Positions 1 to 7,352 of a stretch of DNA of 49,692 bases are shown piece after piece. A program made the position numbers and the translations under genes. Location: contig JAPSJV010000019.1 of the NCBI GenBank assembly GCA_031178005.1, positions 1 to 49,692 of the forward strand. Reading direction: 5' to 3'. The DNA comes from Pseudarthrobacter sp. (GTDB taxonomy: Bacteria > Actinomycetota > Actinomycetes > Actinomycetales > Micrococcaceae). The notes under the pieces were generated by a model that was not told where the DNA came from, ran no database searches, and saw only the letters and a program-made list of their open reading frames with translations. Each line of letters opens with the position of its first letter. The stretch's first letter is position 1.

Positions 1-72
1 CGAAAAGAACTTAGCCTTCTGCTCCGGCGTGTATTTCCTCCGGCTGGCAGCTTCCTTCGTTAAAGGCGACAC
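1..72 (-). CDS. Transposase-like protein, N-terminal fragment cut by the window edge
   Basis: Reading leftward from a GTG start, the frame gives MSPLTKEAASRRKYTPEQKA and then KFFS before the window ends. A short basic N-terminus followed by RKYTPEQKAKFF resembles the helix-turn-helix start of actinobacterial IS30/IS3-type transposases, recognised from memory of the families. Only 24 codons are present, so the family cannot be fixed. No Shine-Dalgarno sequence lies close to the GTG; instead a 12-bp inverted repeat directly abuts it (73-113). It could also be an unrelated short ORF, but the link to a terminal-repeat-like palindrome favours an insertion sequence. Confidence 0.45.
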   Translation of the reverse strand, partial: MSPLTKEAASRRKYTPEQKAKFFS

Positions 73-113
73 GGTCGTTGCAACTCCCAAAAATTCTGGG
101 TGTTGCAACGACC
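73..113. repeat. 12-bp perfect inverted repeat, IS-end like
   Basis: GGTCGTTGCAAC (73-84) is matched by GTTGCAACGACC (102-113), with TCCCA/TGGGT nearly extending the arms, leaving a short AT-rich loop. GTTGCAACGACC resembles terminal inverted repeats seen on actinobacterial insertion sequences (recalled, not searched). The palindrome touches the GTG start of the transposase-like fragment, so it is either an IS tip plus an IR-like target or a hairpin in the transposase leader. Confidence 0.55.
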
Positions 114-159
114 GCTAGAACCCGCCCCGGTGACGGTCGCCGTCGGGCTTTCTGCTTGC

Positions 160-1323
160 TTAGGAGACCGGCCCTGCCACGCTGCCCGCGTAGGGGGCCT
201 CGTGGGGCACAATGACCGCGTCTTTCTCCGCGTCGGGCAGCACCACAACGGCGTTTTCGATGCGGAAAACCTTTCCACCGGTGCGGACCAGGAAGTCACC
301 GGTGACCCGGTTGAGTGCCGGCGCAATGGTGAACCAGTACAGGGTGTGCGGGGGAATCTCTGCCTCCACCGACTGGCTGAAACTCCGGGAATCCGTCCAC
401 GTGTGCTCGTAGCTGAGCTTCAGGCTGTTCTCCCAGATCTTCCAGAGCGTGAGCTTCGTTGAGAACTCCACCCCTACCGTATTTGATGTCCCCACGACGT
501 GCGCGGACTCCACCTTGGTGCTCAGGTGAGTGTCGTACGGGTTCGCCACGGGAGCCCCATACGGCTTCGGGTCATCGGAGATGTACTCGACCGATTTGGG
601 GGTATAGAAGCAATCCTGATCAGCGGTATCGCCCTTGCACACATCGTTGAGCAAACGGGCCTGCGTGTCCTTATCCGTGACCGACTCCGCTTCGATGTGC
701 CCCACATTGAACACCACGCGCCAAGGGTCGGAGCCACTAATCGAGGTCATGCTGCACGCGTACGGGCTGAAGCCGATTTCCTTCCCCGTCACATCCGGAT
801 CCCCGCGAAAGATCGTGCAGTTGGCCTGGGTGTACGGGTAGTAGTAGACCGACGCGTACATCTTGATCCAAAAATCGGTGGGCTTGCCGTGATCGTAGAT
901 CTTGGCCTTCGCCGTCCCGAAGGCCCCGTATTCGGTGGACCAATGCGACTTGTCCTGCCCAAGTATGAAGTTGGTTCCTCCCCCGTTCGGGATGTCCTGC
1001 GGCGCGGTGACGTGGTCCGCGTGCCAGTCGCTGCCCTCGAACACGAGGCCAACGCCGTCTTTGGTGTTGATGCGGGCGTTCAGGCCCTGGAAGGTCTCTG
1101 ATGCTCCGAGGGCATTGCCCTCGGCGGCATGCTCGGGTTTCCCGGGACCATCCATCGAGTGGCCTGGCCTGCCGGGACCATCCGTCGCGTGGTCCGGCCT
1201 GCCCGGGCTCTCCGCCGCGTGGCCTGGTTTACCCGGCCCGTCGCCGGCGTAAGCCGGAAGGGCTGCCGGGAACGACAACGCTGCGATGAGGACGGCTGCG
1301 AGTGACAACGAGCGGAACTTCAT
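160..1323 (-). CDS. Secreted protein with GPGKPGHAAE decapeptide repeats and a C-terminal beta-rich domain
   Basis: The 387-residue product starts with a signal peptide (MKFRSLSLAAVLIAAL...PAYA, cleavage near residue 26). Residues about 27-68 hold four imperfect decapeptides of the form GPG(K/R)PxHAxE/D, a low-complexity, His/Pro-rich stretch. A beta-rich region follows with at least five cysteines (ANCTIF, YACSM, DVCKGD, DCFYTP) that could form disulfides. The C-terminal third alternates Ser/Thr and hydrophobic residues (LKLSYEHTWTDSRSFSQSVE, then IPPHTLYWFTIAP and VTGDFLVRTGG), the rhythm seen in aerolysin-type beta-pore-forming domains; this is inference. No cell-wall anchor is seen. A GGAAAAAG sequence precedes the ATG. 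The family was not recognised by sequence. It lies next to the transposase-like left edge. Confidence 0.85.
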   Translation of the reverse strand: MKFRSLSLAAVLIAALSFPAALPAYAGDGPGKPGHAAESPGRPDHATDGPGRPGHSMDGPGKPEHAAEGNALGASETFQGLNARINTKDGVGLVFEGSDWHADHVTAPQDIPNGGGTNFILGQDKSHWSTEYGAFGTAKAKIYDHGKPTDFWIKMYASVYYYPYTQANCTIFRGDPDVTGKEIGFSPYACSMTSISGSDPWRVVFNVGHIEAESVTDKDTQARLLNDVCKGDTADQDCFYTPKSVEYISDDPKPYGAPVANPYDTHLSTKVESAHVVGTSNTVGVEFSTKLTLWKIWENSLKLSYEHTWTDSRSFSQSVEAEIPPHTLYWFTIAPALNRVTGDFLVRTGGKVFRIENAVVVLPDAEKDAVIVPHEAPYAGSVAGPVS

Positions 1324-1470
1324 TGCTTTTTCCGTATCTGTGAGTGGTTTGGGAGGCTTTCCTCCGCTTCAACCCTTCTACTGTCTCGTTTCGCGCGCAT
1401 CGAAACCATAGACCTAGGTCCACTTCAACCAGCGGCACCGTCAACAGCCGGCGCGCCTGGACTGACCGGC

Positions 1471-2199
1471 CTAATAGCCGCCCACCGGCCGCAGTGAGGT
1501 GATCATCCGCTTGATGTCCTGGAATTCAGCTGTCTCCGCGTAATTCTTCGCCAGCTCCAGATAAGGCAGGGACTGATCGCCCGGCGTCTGGTTGTTTTCC
1601 GGGTGGTAGAACGCGCCGAACATGGCGGCATTGGGCGGCCAGGTGAAGAACTGGAAGATGGCGCAGGCCGCATCCCCGGCAGGCGGCGGACCGGAGGTGA
1701 TGCCGTAGGCTGCCGCGGGGGTGTCTTGCGGGCCAGGATCTGCGGCGGTGCCCCGTGTTTCATAGATGAACCGGGGCACCATCCCTTCCCTGGCCAGCGC
1801 CGGCAGCTCTTCGGTTTCCAGCACCTGGTACGGGTACTTTTCCATGCAGGTGGACCCGGTGGCCATGTTGGTCCGGAGGGTGGCGAGTGGCTTCCCTGCC
1901 TCGTTCCGGACCTCGGCGAACGCCCCGCCGCCCTCGGCCAGTTCACCGGCCGGGTCCTGGACCGTCCACCCCGCCGGATGGTCGAACGCCAATGTGCCAT
2001 CCGCCGTCGTAAACGTTGCCCAGGAGGAATCCCCGGTTTCGGAGGGTGCCGCGGTGACAGTCCGCATTTCGGTAACGGTAGCCGTTGGTGAGGGCGAACC
2101 GCTGGAGGCCGGTCCGGACTGTGGCGCGCAGCCGGCCAGCAGGACCGTGAGGAGAACTGCAACAGAAATCACGACGCCGGACGATGCTTTTCTGCGCAT
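1471..2199 (-). CDS. Lipoprotein of unknown function
   Basis: This 242-residue product has a type II signal peptide (MRRKASSGVVISVAVLLTVL) and the lipobox LAGC with Cys24, so it should be lipid-anchored on the outer face of the membrane. A Ser/Pro/Thr-rich linker (to about residue 50) leads to a compact domain starting WATFTTADGTLAFDHPAGWT, a pattern common in small actinobacterial surface proteins of the PsbP/LpqN-like type; that relation is only suggested. The start is supported by GGAGG five nt upstream of the ATG. It is transcribed away from the neighbouring membrane protein at 2339, with a 139-bp divergent region between them. No substrate or partner can be named. Confidence 0.85.
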   Translation of the reverse strand: MRRKASSGVVISVAVLLTVLLAGCAPQSGPASSGSPSPTATVTEMRTVTAAPSETGDSSWATFTTADGTLAFDHPAGWTVQDPAGELAEGGGAFAEVRNEAGKPLATLRTNMATGSTCMEKYPYQVLETEELPALAREGMVPRFIYETRGTAADPGPQDTPAAAYGITSGPPPAGDAACAIFQFFTWPPNAAMFGAFYHPENNQTPGDQSLPYLELAKNYAETAEFQDIKRMITSLRPVGGY

Positions 2200-2338
2200 C
2201 TCACCCTCCTGGGGCTGGACCTAGTCCTTCCATTGTGGAGCCGAGGCCTGCCGCCGGACACGCCGCCAGCGGATTGGCGCCGAACTGTTGCAGCGGATAA
2301 CGGATGGGTCCTCTTGACGCGTACGGAAGACTGGGGGC

Positions 2339-2797
2339 ATGGGGAATCCGGGGGAATTCAACGCTCTTGGCGATACGAAGCTGCACGATGAGCAGGCTGC
2401 CCGCAAGACGGCCCGAAAACGGCGCTGGGGCTGGACCCTGTCGCTGTCATTGCCCATTCTTACTGCCGCGGCCGCGGCCTACATATTCTTCCAGCCCAAC
2501 GAAGGCAACCGGGACATCCGTTGCTACTACGAAGCTGATCTCAACACTGTCCGCCCCCTCCCGGACAGCGAGGCTGCCCTGCCGCCCTATGTAGTGGTGG
2601 GAAACATAGACAAGGCAACCGACATGCCGGACCCGCTGGGCCTCTGCGCCGATGTGTGGGAGCAAGGCATCATGAATCCCAATCCTGCGACTCCCGTGCC
2701 CGAGCTCGCAGCCTGCACGGTAGGGAATTCAGTGGCCGTCATCCCCGGCCGCCCCGAGGTTTGCGCGACGCTTGGCATCCCGGCGTTCGAAAGCTAG
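2339..2797 (+). CDS. Membrane-anchored hypothetical protein
   Basis: The 152-residue product has a charged cytoplasmic N-terminus (HDEQAARKTARKRRWGW), one transmembrane helix at about residues 35-52 (LSLSLPILTAAAAAYIFF), and an outside domain of roughly 100 residues with four cysteines (RCYYE, GLCADVW, AACTVG, EVCATLG). This anchor plus small Cys-containing domain is common in Micrococcaceae, but no family name is known to me. A GGGGG run just before the ATG may serve as ribosome binding site. Its stop codon interleaves with that of the convergent gene: CTAG at 2794-2797 provides TAG on both strands, so the two genes end on the same four bases. Confidence 0.75.
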   Translation: MGNPGEFNALGDTKLHDEQAARKTARKRRWGWTLSLSLPILTAAAAAYIFFQPNEGNRDIRCYYEADLNTVRPLPDSEAALPPYVVVGNIDKATDMPDPLGLCADVWEQGIMNPNPATPVPELAACTVGNSVAVIPGRPEVCATLGIPAFES

Positions 2798-3483
2798 CTG
2801 GCCGGCTGCAGCGAAGACACCAGCGACGGGAGGTCTTTGACCCCGGCCAGGATGGCGTGGTGCGGATACCGTGACAGCGCCTCGGCGTCGAGCTTTCCGG
2901 TCAATACACCCACACCCATCACACCGGCATTGGAAGCAGCAAGGAGGTCGTTCACCGTGTCACCGGCGGCAATAACGGCACTGACGTCCATTACTCCCGC
3001 TCGCTCCATGGCGCGGTGGATCATGTGCGGCGCCGGGCGGCCACGGGGTACTTCATCGGAGGTGACGACGGCGTCCAGCAGCTCGCCGCTGCCCACTCGC
3101 CAGCCGAGCGTGGCCAGGAGGGGATCTGCAACGTCCCGGGAGAATCCCGTGGTCAGTGCCACCTTGATGCCCTGGGCTTTCAGTGCTCGAAGGGCTTCCT
3201 CCACGCCTTCCAGCGGCACCGGCGGGTTCGCGGCGTAGAAACCGGCCAGGATCCCACGGAAGCGGCCGAAGGTGCGGGTCACCAGCGACTCCCCCGCGGA
3301 CACGCCGCCCAGCTCCAGCAGCGCCGCGATGGCCTCGGTCTTGTCCGCGCCCATCCAGGCCTGGAGGTTATAGGCACTGACATGCGCACCCGCCTCCACT
3401 ACCGAGTCCTCCAGGGCGCGGTAAACATCTCCGTGCTCATCAATGGTGGTACCGGCCATATCGAGTGCAACAAGTTCAATCAT
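2794..3483 (-). CDS. Phosphonatase-like HAD hydrolase (PhnX relative)
   Basis: This 229-residue HAD enzyme probably cleaves the C-P bond of phosphonoacetaldehyde or a hydroxylated form. The nucleophile motif is D8-M-A-G-T, the DxAGT variant of the phosphonatase branch. The cap carries MGADKTEAI, which aligns with the MGxPKxxHI of PhnX, so Lys48 (codon 3340-3342) sits where the Schiff-base lysine is expected. The usual C-terminal lysine is replaced by Arg (RGRPAPH), and AAGDTVNDLLAA supplies the metal-binding acids. From established knowledge, the TIGR03351-type family shows all these traits and is found next to FAD oxidoreductases rather than the PhnW transaminase, exactly as here. It follows the GntR gene by 11 nt in the same operon. 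Confidence 0.9.
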   Translation of the reverse strand: MIELVALDMAGTTIDEHGDVYRALEDSVVEAGAHVSAYNLQAWMGADKTEAIAALLELGGVSAGESLVTRTFGRFRGILAGFYAANPPVPLEGVEEALRALKAQGIKVALTTGFSRDVADPLLATLGWRVGSGELLDAVVTSDEVPRGRPAPHMIHRAMERAGVMDVSAVIAAGDTVNDLLAASNAGVMGVGVLTGKLDAEALSRYPHHAILAGVKDLPSLVSSLQPAS

Positions 3484-3494
3484 TCTGTGGGTCC

Positions 3495-4253
3495 TTAGGC
3501 GCTGGTGGGCACGCGCACCAGGTTGGCGCGGTGCTCGTTGGTGTTTTCGATGGTGAAGTTGGTCAGCCCGGGAACGTAGCGATCGTCGGAGAACTCGATC
3601 GGCTCCCCCGAGGCGGAGGACGTCACGCGCCGTTCGCGCAGCAAGGGTGAACCGGGTTCGACGCCAAGGAGTTCCCCATCGAGCTCGTCCGCGGCAACGG
3701 CGTCAATGGTGTGCTTCCCGCGGCTCAGGTCTATACCTTTGCTTTTCAGGAAACTGAAGATCGATCCGCTGTCCGTATCAAAATCGAACAGCAGCCGTCC
3801 GGCGTCCAGGACGAAGCTGGTGCGCTCCACCATGGCGGGCATATCGCCGAGCAGCCGCAGGCGCAGAACCTCCACCACCTGGTCGCCGGGCTCCAGGCCG
3901 AGCTGGGCGGCAACATCCGGCGAGGCCGGGCGCTTGGCGATCTCCCGTGTCTGCTGTCCCGGGGTCCGGCCGATGGAACCTGCCCATTCCGTGAAGGACA
4001 TAAACGTGGTGAAGGGCTGGGACAGCGCTGCACGGCCTGCCACCGGCTGCTTGCCCCTGCCGCCCAGAATCAGGCCTTCCTTGCGGAGCGTGGAGAGAGC
4101 CTGCCGGACAGTTCCCCGGGACGCTTCGAACTCGCGGCAGAGCTCTGCCTCACTGGGAATCTGGAAGCCTTCCGGCCAGGTGCCGGAAGTGATGCGGGCA
4201 CGGATCTCATCGGTCAGGCGCTGGTGCAGCGGCTGGAAGTGTGAAACGGACAT
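3495..4253 (-). CDS. GntR/HutC-family regulator of the phosphonate locus
   Basis: The 252-residue product has an N-terminal winged helix (LTDEIRARITSGTWPEGFQI then SEAELCREFEASRGTVRQAL) and a C-terminal UTRA-type effector domain (about residues 90-250, ending IEFSDDRYVPG). The effector is probably a phosphonate or a breakdown product (inference). I place the start at the ATG of MSVSHFQPL instead of an ATG ten codons upstream, because TATGAT (4260-4265 on this strand) lies six nt before it, giving a leaderless transcript, and because the upstream start would put a 16-bp operator inside the coding sequence. That operator covers the -10 box, so autorepression is expected. It shares an operon with the HAD hydrolase and is divergent from the FAD-phnDCE operon. 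Confidence 0.9.
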   Translation of the reverse strand: MSVSHFQPLHQRLTDEIRARITSGTWPEGFQIPSEAELCREFEASRGTVRQALSTLRKEGLILGGRGKQPVAGRAALSQPFTTFMSFTEWAGSIGRTPGQQTREIAKRPASPDVAAQLGLEPGDQVVEVLRLRLLGDMPAMVERTSFVLDAGRLLFDFDTDSGSIFSFLKSKGIDLSRGKHTIDAVAADELDGELLGVEPGSPLLRERRVTSSASGEPIEFSDDRYVPGLTNFTIENTNEHRANLVRVPTSA

Positions 4254-4254
4254 A

Positions 4255-4270
4255 ACTTGATCATACAAGT
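4255..4270. promoter_or_regulatory. Operator 1 of the GntR regulator, overlapping the gntR -10 box
   Basis: ACTTGATCATACAAGT is an inverted repeat (ACTTG/CAAGT). On the minus strand its centre reads TATGAT, a good -10 hexamer six nt before the regulator's ATG at 4253. Protein bound here would block polymerase directly. Confidence 0.75.
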
Positions 4271-4354
4271 GGATATCCCGCAACGCCTTGTACTTTGGCG
4301 CCTTGGAAATGAATGAAGCCTTAACTTCTCAGGGCGCGGGTGAACAGCCCGTTA

Positions 4355-4370
4355 ACTTGTTCAAACAAGT
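4355..4370. promoter_or_regulatory. Operator 2 of the GntR regulator, upstream of the FAD-phnDCE operon
   Basis: ACTTGTTCAAACAAGT differs from operator 1 at only two bases, symmetric about the centre, giving the consensus ACTTGWTCAWACAAGT flanked by TA on the left and G on the right. The two sites are exactly 100 bp apart, one in front of each divergent operon. Binding by the neighbouring GntR protein is inferred. Confidence 0.75.
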
Positions 4371-4421
4371 GCCGTTTTCGCTTGAATGCCGCATCCGCCG
4401 TGGGCAAGTATCAATCCTGTG

Positions 4422-5630
4422 ATGACCCAAGATCTTCAAAACCCGCCGGCTTCCGCCCTCCCCGCCTCTGTAGATGTTGTGGTGGTGGGAGCCGGAGTTG
4501 TTGGCCTTGCCCATGCCGCCCTTGCGGCAGACCGCGGACTCTCCGTCCTGGTGATCGACCGCGACCACCGCGCCGTCGGCGCCTCCATACGTAACTTCGG
4601 GCACTGCTGCATTACGGCGCAGACCGGTGGTCTGTATGAACTGGCCATGGCCGGCCGCAAGCACTGGCTGGACTTCTCCGCCCGGGCCGGCTTCTGGTCC
4701 ACCGAGTCCGGGGCGGTGGTGGTGGCCCGGACCGCCACTGAACTGCAGGTCCTCCGCGAGCTCGCCGAACGGCGCGAACCCGGCCAGATCGTCCTGCTGA
4801 CCGCGGCGGAAACGCTCACCCGGCTGGGCCGCGGCCAAGATGCGCCGGCCGCCACGGAAGCTTCGGCTCCCAACGAAAGTGCCGATGTCGTAGGCGGGGC
4901 CTGGCTGCGCGACGATCTCCGGGTGGACCCGCGCACCACGGTGGCGAACCTGGCCGCGTGGCTGGACACGCAGCAGGACATTGCGGTGCGCTGGAACACC
5001 AGCGCGCTTGGCTTCGAGGCCGGAACCACCCGCACGGCCATGGTCCGCACCAGCCGTGGCGTTGTGGAGGCGGACCAAGTGTTCGTCTGCGTCGGCCACG
5101 ACGTCGACCTGCTGTTTCCGGACGTCGCGGAACAACACAGGATCGAACGCTGCTCGCTCCAGATGGCGGCCGCCGGTGCCCCGGGCGGGCTGGAACTCGA
5201 GCCTGCAGTGCTGACCGCAACGTCCATGCTGCGGTACGGCGCCTTTGTGGAACTCCCCTCGGCAGCGGCACTGCTCGCCCAGGTCCAGGGGCAGGATCCG
5301 GAGCTACTGGCCATCGGCGCCAACGTAATGTTCACCCAACGCCCGGACGGCACCCTGCTGCTGGGAGATTCGCACGCGTACCAAAAGACCGCAGACCCGT
5401 TCCTGGCCGAAAGCACCTCGGACCTCCTGCTGGACCGGATCAAAGGTGTGCTCGGCGTCGAAAGCCTCACCGTGACAGAACGCTGGCAGGGCATCTACGC
5501 CTCCAGCGACGTCGGCCCGATCCTGGTGGCCAATATCCGGCCGGGCATCACCGCCGTGTCCGTGACCGCGGGGATCGGCATGACCGTCTCCTTCGGATTG
5601 GCCGAACGCAACGTCAACGCCCTTCCCTGA
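4422..5630 (+). CDS. FAD-dependent oxidoreductase of phosphonate catabolism (DAO family)
   Basis: The 402-residue flavoprotein has an N-terminal Rossmann fold with GAGVVG (residues 23-28) followed by LVIDRDHRAVGASIRNFGH, typical of the glycine oxidase/D-amino-acid oxidase superfamily. Members found beside phosphonatase-like hydrolases (TIGR03364 type, established knowledge) are thought to oxidatively deaminate aminoalkylphosphonates to phosphono-aldehydes. Here it would supply substrate to the HAD enzyme encoded on the other side of the regulator. I prefer the ATG giving MTQDLQNPPAS over one twelve codons upstream, since it leaves a normal short lead-in to the FAD motif; neither has a clear Shine-Dalgarno sequence. 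It is first in the operon with phnDCE. The exact substrate is unknown. Confidence 0.88.
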   Translation: MTQDLQNPPASALPASVDVVVVGAGVVGLAHAALAADRGLSVLVIDRDHRAVGASIRNFGHCCITAQTGGLYELAMAGRKHWLDFSARAGFWSTESGAVVVARTATELQVLRELAERREPGQIVLLTAAETLTRLGRGQDAPAATEASAPNESADVVGGAWLRDDLRVDPRTTVANLAAWLDTQQDIAVRWNTSALGFEAGTTRTAMVRTSRGVVEADQVFVCVGHDVDLLFPDVAEQHRIERCSLQMAAAGAPGGLELEPAVLTATSMLRYGAFVELPSAAALLAQVQGQDPELLAIGANVMFTQRPDGTLLLGDSHAYQKTADPFLAESTSDLLLDRIKGVLGVESLTVTERWQGIYASSDVGPILVANIRPGITAVSVTAGIGMTVSFGLAERNVNALP

Positions 5631-5679
5631 CCAGCACCAACCTCTCCGTCCCATCAGGCACCCACACCAAGGACCCCTC

Positions 5680-6600
5680 ATGAAAACCCGTTACGCAGCC
5701 CTGCTTCCCGCTGCCCTGCTCGCCACAATCGGCCTCTCCGCCTGCACCGGCAGCAGCGAGGCCCAGACCTCCGACGCCAACACCGCTGCCTACTGCGCGG
5801 ACGGCCCCATCAAGTTCGGCATCGAACCCTATGAGGACCCGGCCAAGCTGGAACCCGCCTACCGTGTCCTGGCGGACGCCATGGAAAAGCGTTTGGGCTG
5901 CGAGGTGGAAGTCCAGGTGGTGGAGGACTACTCGGCAGAGGTCCTGGCCATGGCCAACAACCGCCTGGACATCGGCCAGTTCGGACCCATGGGCTACGTG
6001 TTCGCCAGCAGCAAGGCCGGCGCGGAGCCCATTGCTTCCTTCGGCACCGCGGACGGCAAACTCAGCACCTACACGGCCGGAATCTACGTGGCCAAGGACT
6101 CGGACATTCGCTCCATCACGGATCTCAAGGGCAAGGATGTAGCGCTGGGCGGCATCGGCTCCACCTCCGGCGACGTCCTCCCCCGCTACGGCCTCAAAAC
6201 CGCCGGAATCAACGAATCCGAGCTCAACATCAACTACGCCGGAGGCCACCCGGAAGCGCTCCTTGCCCTCATCAACGGGACCGTGGACGCCGCGGAAATC
6301 AATTCACAGACCATCGCTTCAGCCAGCGCCGCCGGGACCTTCAACCCCGACGACTACCGCCAGGTGTGGAGTTCCGAACCCATCCCGAACGATCCGATCA
6401 CCATCCGCGGCGGTGCTGATCCGGCGCTCAAGGAAGCAGTCCGCGATGCCCTGCTGAACCTGCCGCCGGAAGCCATCACAGAAGTCGGCGCCTTCCTGGA
6501 CGTCACACCTCCTGGCCCGCTGCTGGCCGTCACCAAGGACACCTACAAGCCGCTGTTCGACCTGGCCGCCACGATGGGCCTGACAGAGGAGGACCTGTGA
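5680..6600 (+). CDS. phnD: Phosphonate ABC transporter substrate-binding lipoprotein PhnD
   Basis: This 306-residue lipoprotein captures phosphonates outside the membrane and passes them to PhnE/PhnC. It has a type II signal peptide (MKTRYAALLPAALLATIGLS) with lipobox LSAC. The mature part shows the PhnD/PtxB-type fold markers FGIEPYEDPAKLEPAYR near the N-terminus, then YSAEVLAMANNRLDIGQFGPMGY, followed by DIRSITDLKGKDVALGGIGS and the second-lobe GGHPEALLALINGTVDAAE. Length is normal. An AGGA lies seven nt upstream of the ATG. Its last codons overlap the phnC start by 4 nt, so translation of the two is likely coupled. Confidence 0.93.
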   Translation: MKTRYAALLPAALLATIGLSACTGSSEAQTSDANTAAYCADGPIKFGIEPYEDPAKLEPAYRVLADAMEKRLGCEVEVQVVEDYSAEVLAMANNRLDIGQFGPMGYVFASSKAGAEPIASFGTADGKLSTYTAGIYVAKDSDIRSITDLKGKDVALGGIGSTSGDVLPRYGLKTAGINESELNINYAGGHPEALLALINGTVDAAEINSQTIASASAAGTFNPDDYRQVWSSEPIPNDPITIRGGADPALKEAVRDALLNLPPEAITEVGAFLDVTPPGPLLAVTKDTYKPLFDLAATMGLTEEDL

Positions 6601-7352
6601 CAGCCGTTGAAGTGACCGGGCTCAGCAAGGCCTACGACGGCACCAAAGTGCTCGAAGGCGTCAGCTTCACCGTCAGGCCCGGCGAACTCCTGGCCTTCCT
6701 GGGCGCCAACGGCTCCGGGAAGTCCACTACCCTCAAATGCGTCATCGGCCTGACCAAGCCCGATTCCGGCAGCATCCGCCTGCACGGCACCGAGGTATGC
6801 CAGCTGCAAGGAGCAGCCCAGGTCAAAGCCCGCAGCCAGGCCGCCATGGTGTTCCAGAAGATCCATCTGGTGCCGCGCCGCACCGCGCTGGACAACGTCT
6901 GCTCCGGCGGACTCATGCGGGTCCAGGGCCTGGCGTCGACCAGCCCGGCCTTCTTCCCCAAGAACCTCAAGGAAGAGGCGATGGCCTGCCTGGACCGGGT
7001 TGGCCTCGCGGGCAGCGCCCTGGAGCGTGCCGGCAAATTGTCCGGCGGGCAACAGCAACGCGTCGCCATCGCCAGGGCCCTATGCCAGCGGGCCTCGGTG
7101 CTGCTCGCCGATGAGCCCGTCTCCGCGCTGGATCCGCATGCGGCCGAGCAGGTCATGGCGCTCCTCGCCGAACTGGCGCACACCGAAAACCTGGCCGTTG
7201 CCGCCGTCCTCCACCAGCCGGACCTGGCCATCCGCCATGCGGACCGCGCCATCGGCCTGTTGAAAGGCAGAATCGTGTTCGACGGCGGCACCCCGGCTTT
7301 GACGGACCAGGTCCTGGACACGCTCTACGCACCGGACAGGATCGCGGCATGA
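6597..7352 (+). CDS. phnC: Phosphonate ABC transporter ATPase PhnC
   Basis: The 251-residue ATPase energises phosphonate import. All ABC motifs are present: Walker A GANGSGKST (36-44), Q-loop MVFQKIHLVPRRT, signature LSGGQQQRVAIARAL, Walker B VLLADEPVSALD and the H-loop histidine in AAVLHQPDLAI. The PhnC-specific insertion before the signature (GGLMRVQGLASTSPAFFPKN) is also visible. It starts at a GTG that overlaps the phnD stop (GTGA) and is preceded by GAGGAGGA, a strong ribosome binding site. Its own stop overlaps the phnE start. Nothing suggests degeneration. Confidence 0.95.
   Translation: MTAVEVTGLSKAYDGTKVLEGVSFTVRPGELLAFLGANGSGKSTTLKCVIGLTKPDSGSIRLHGTEVCQLQGAAQVKARSQAAMVFQKIHLVPRRTALDNVCSGGLMRVQGLASTSPAFFPKNLKEEAMACLDRVGLAGSALERAGKLSGGQQQRVAIARALCQRASVLLADEPVSALDPHAAEQVMALLAELAHTENLAVAAVLHQPDLAIRHADRAIGLLKGRIVFDGGTPALTDQVLDTLYAPDRIAA

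Noticed and set aside
1411..1420. GACCTAGGTC palindrome upstream of the secreted repeat protein
   Set aside because: Ten bases only, single copy, not placed at a recognisable promoter element; too weak to call an operator.
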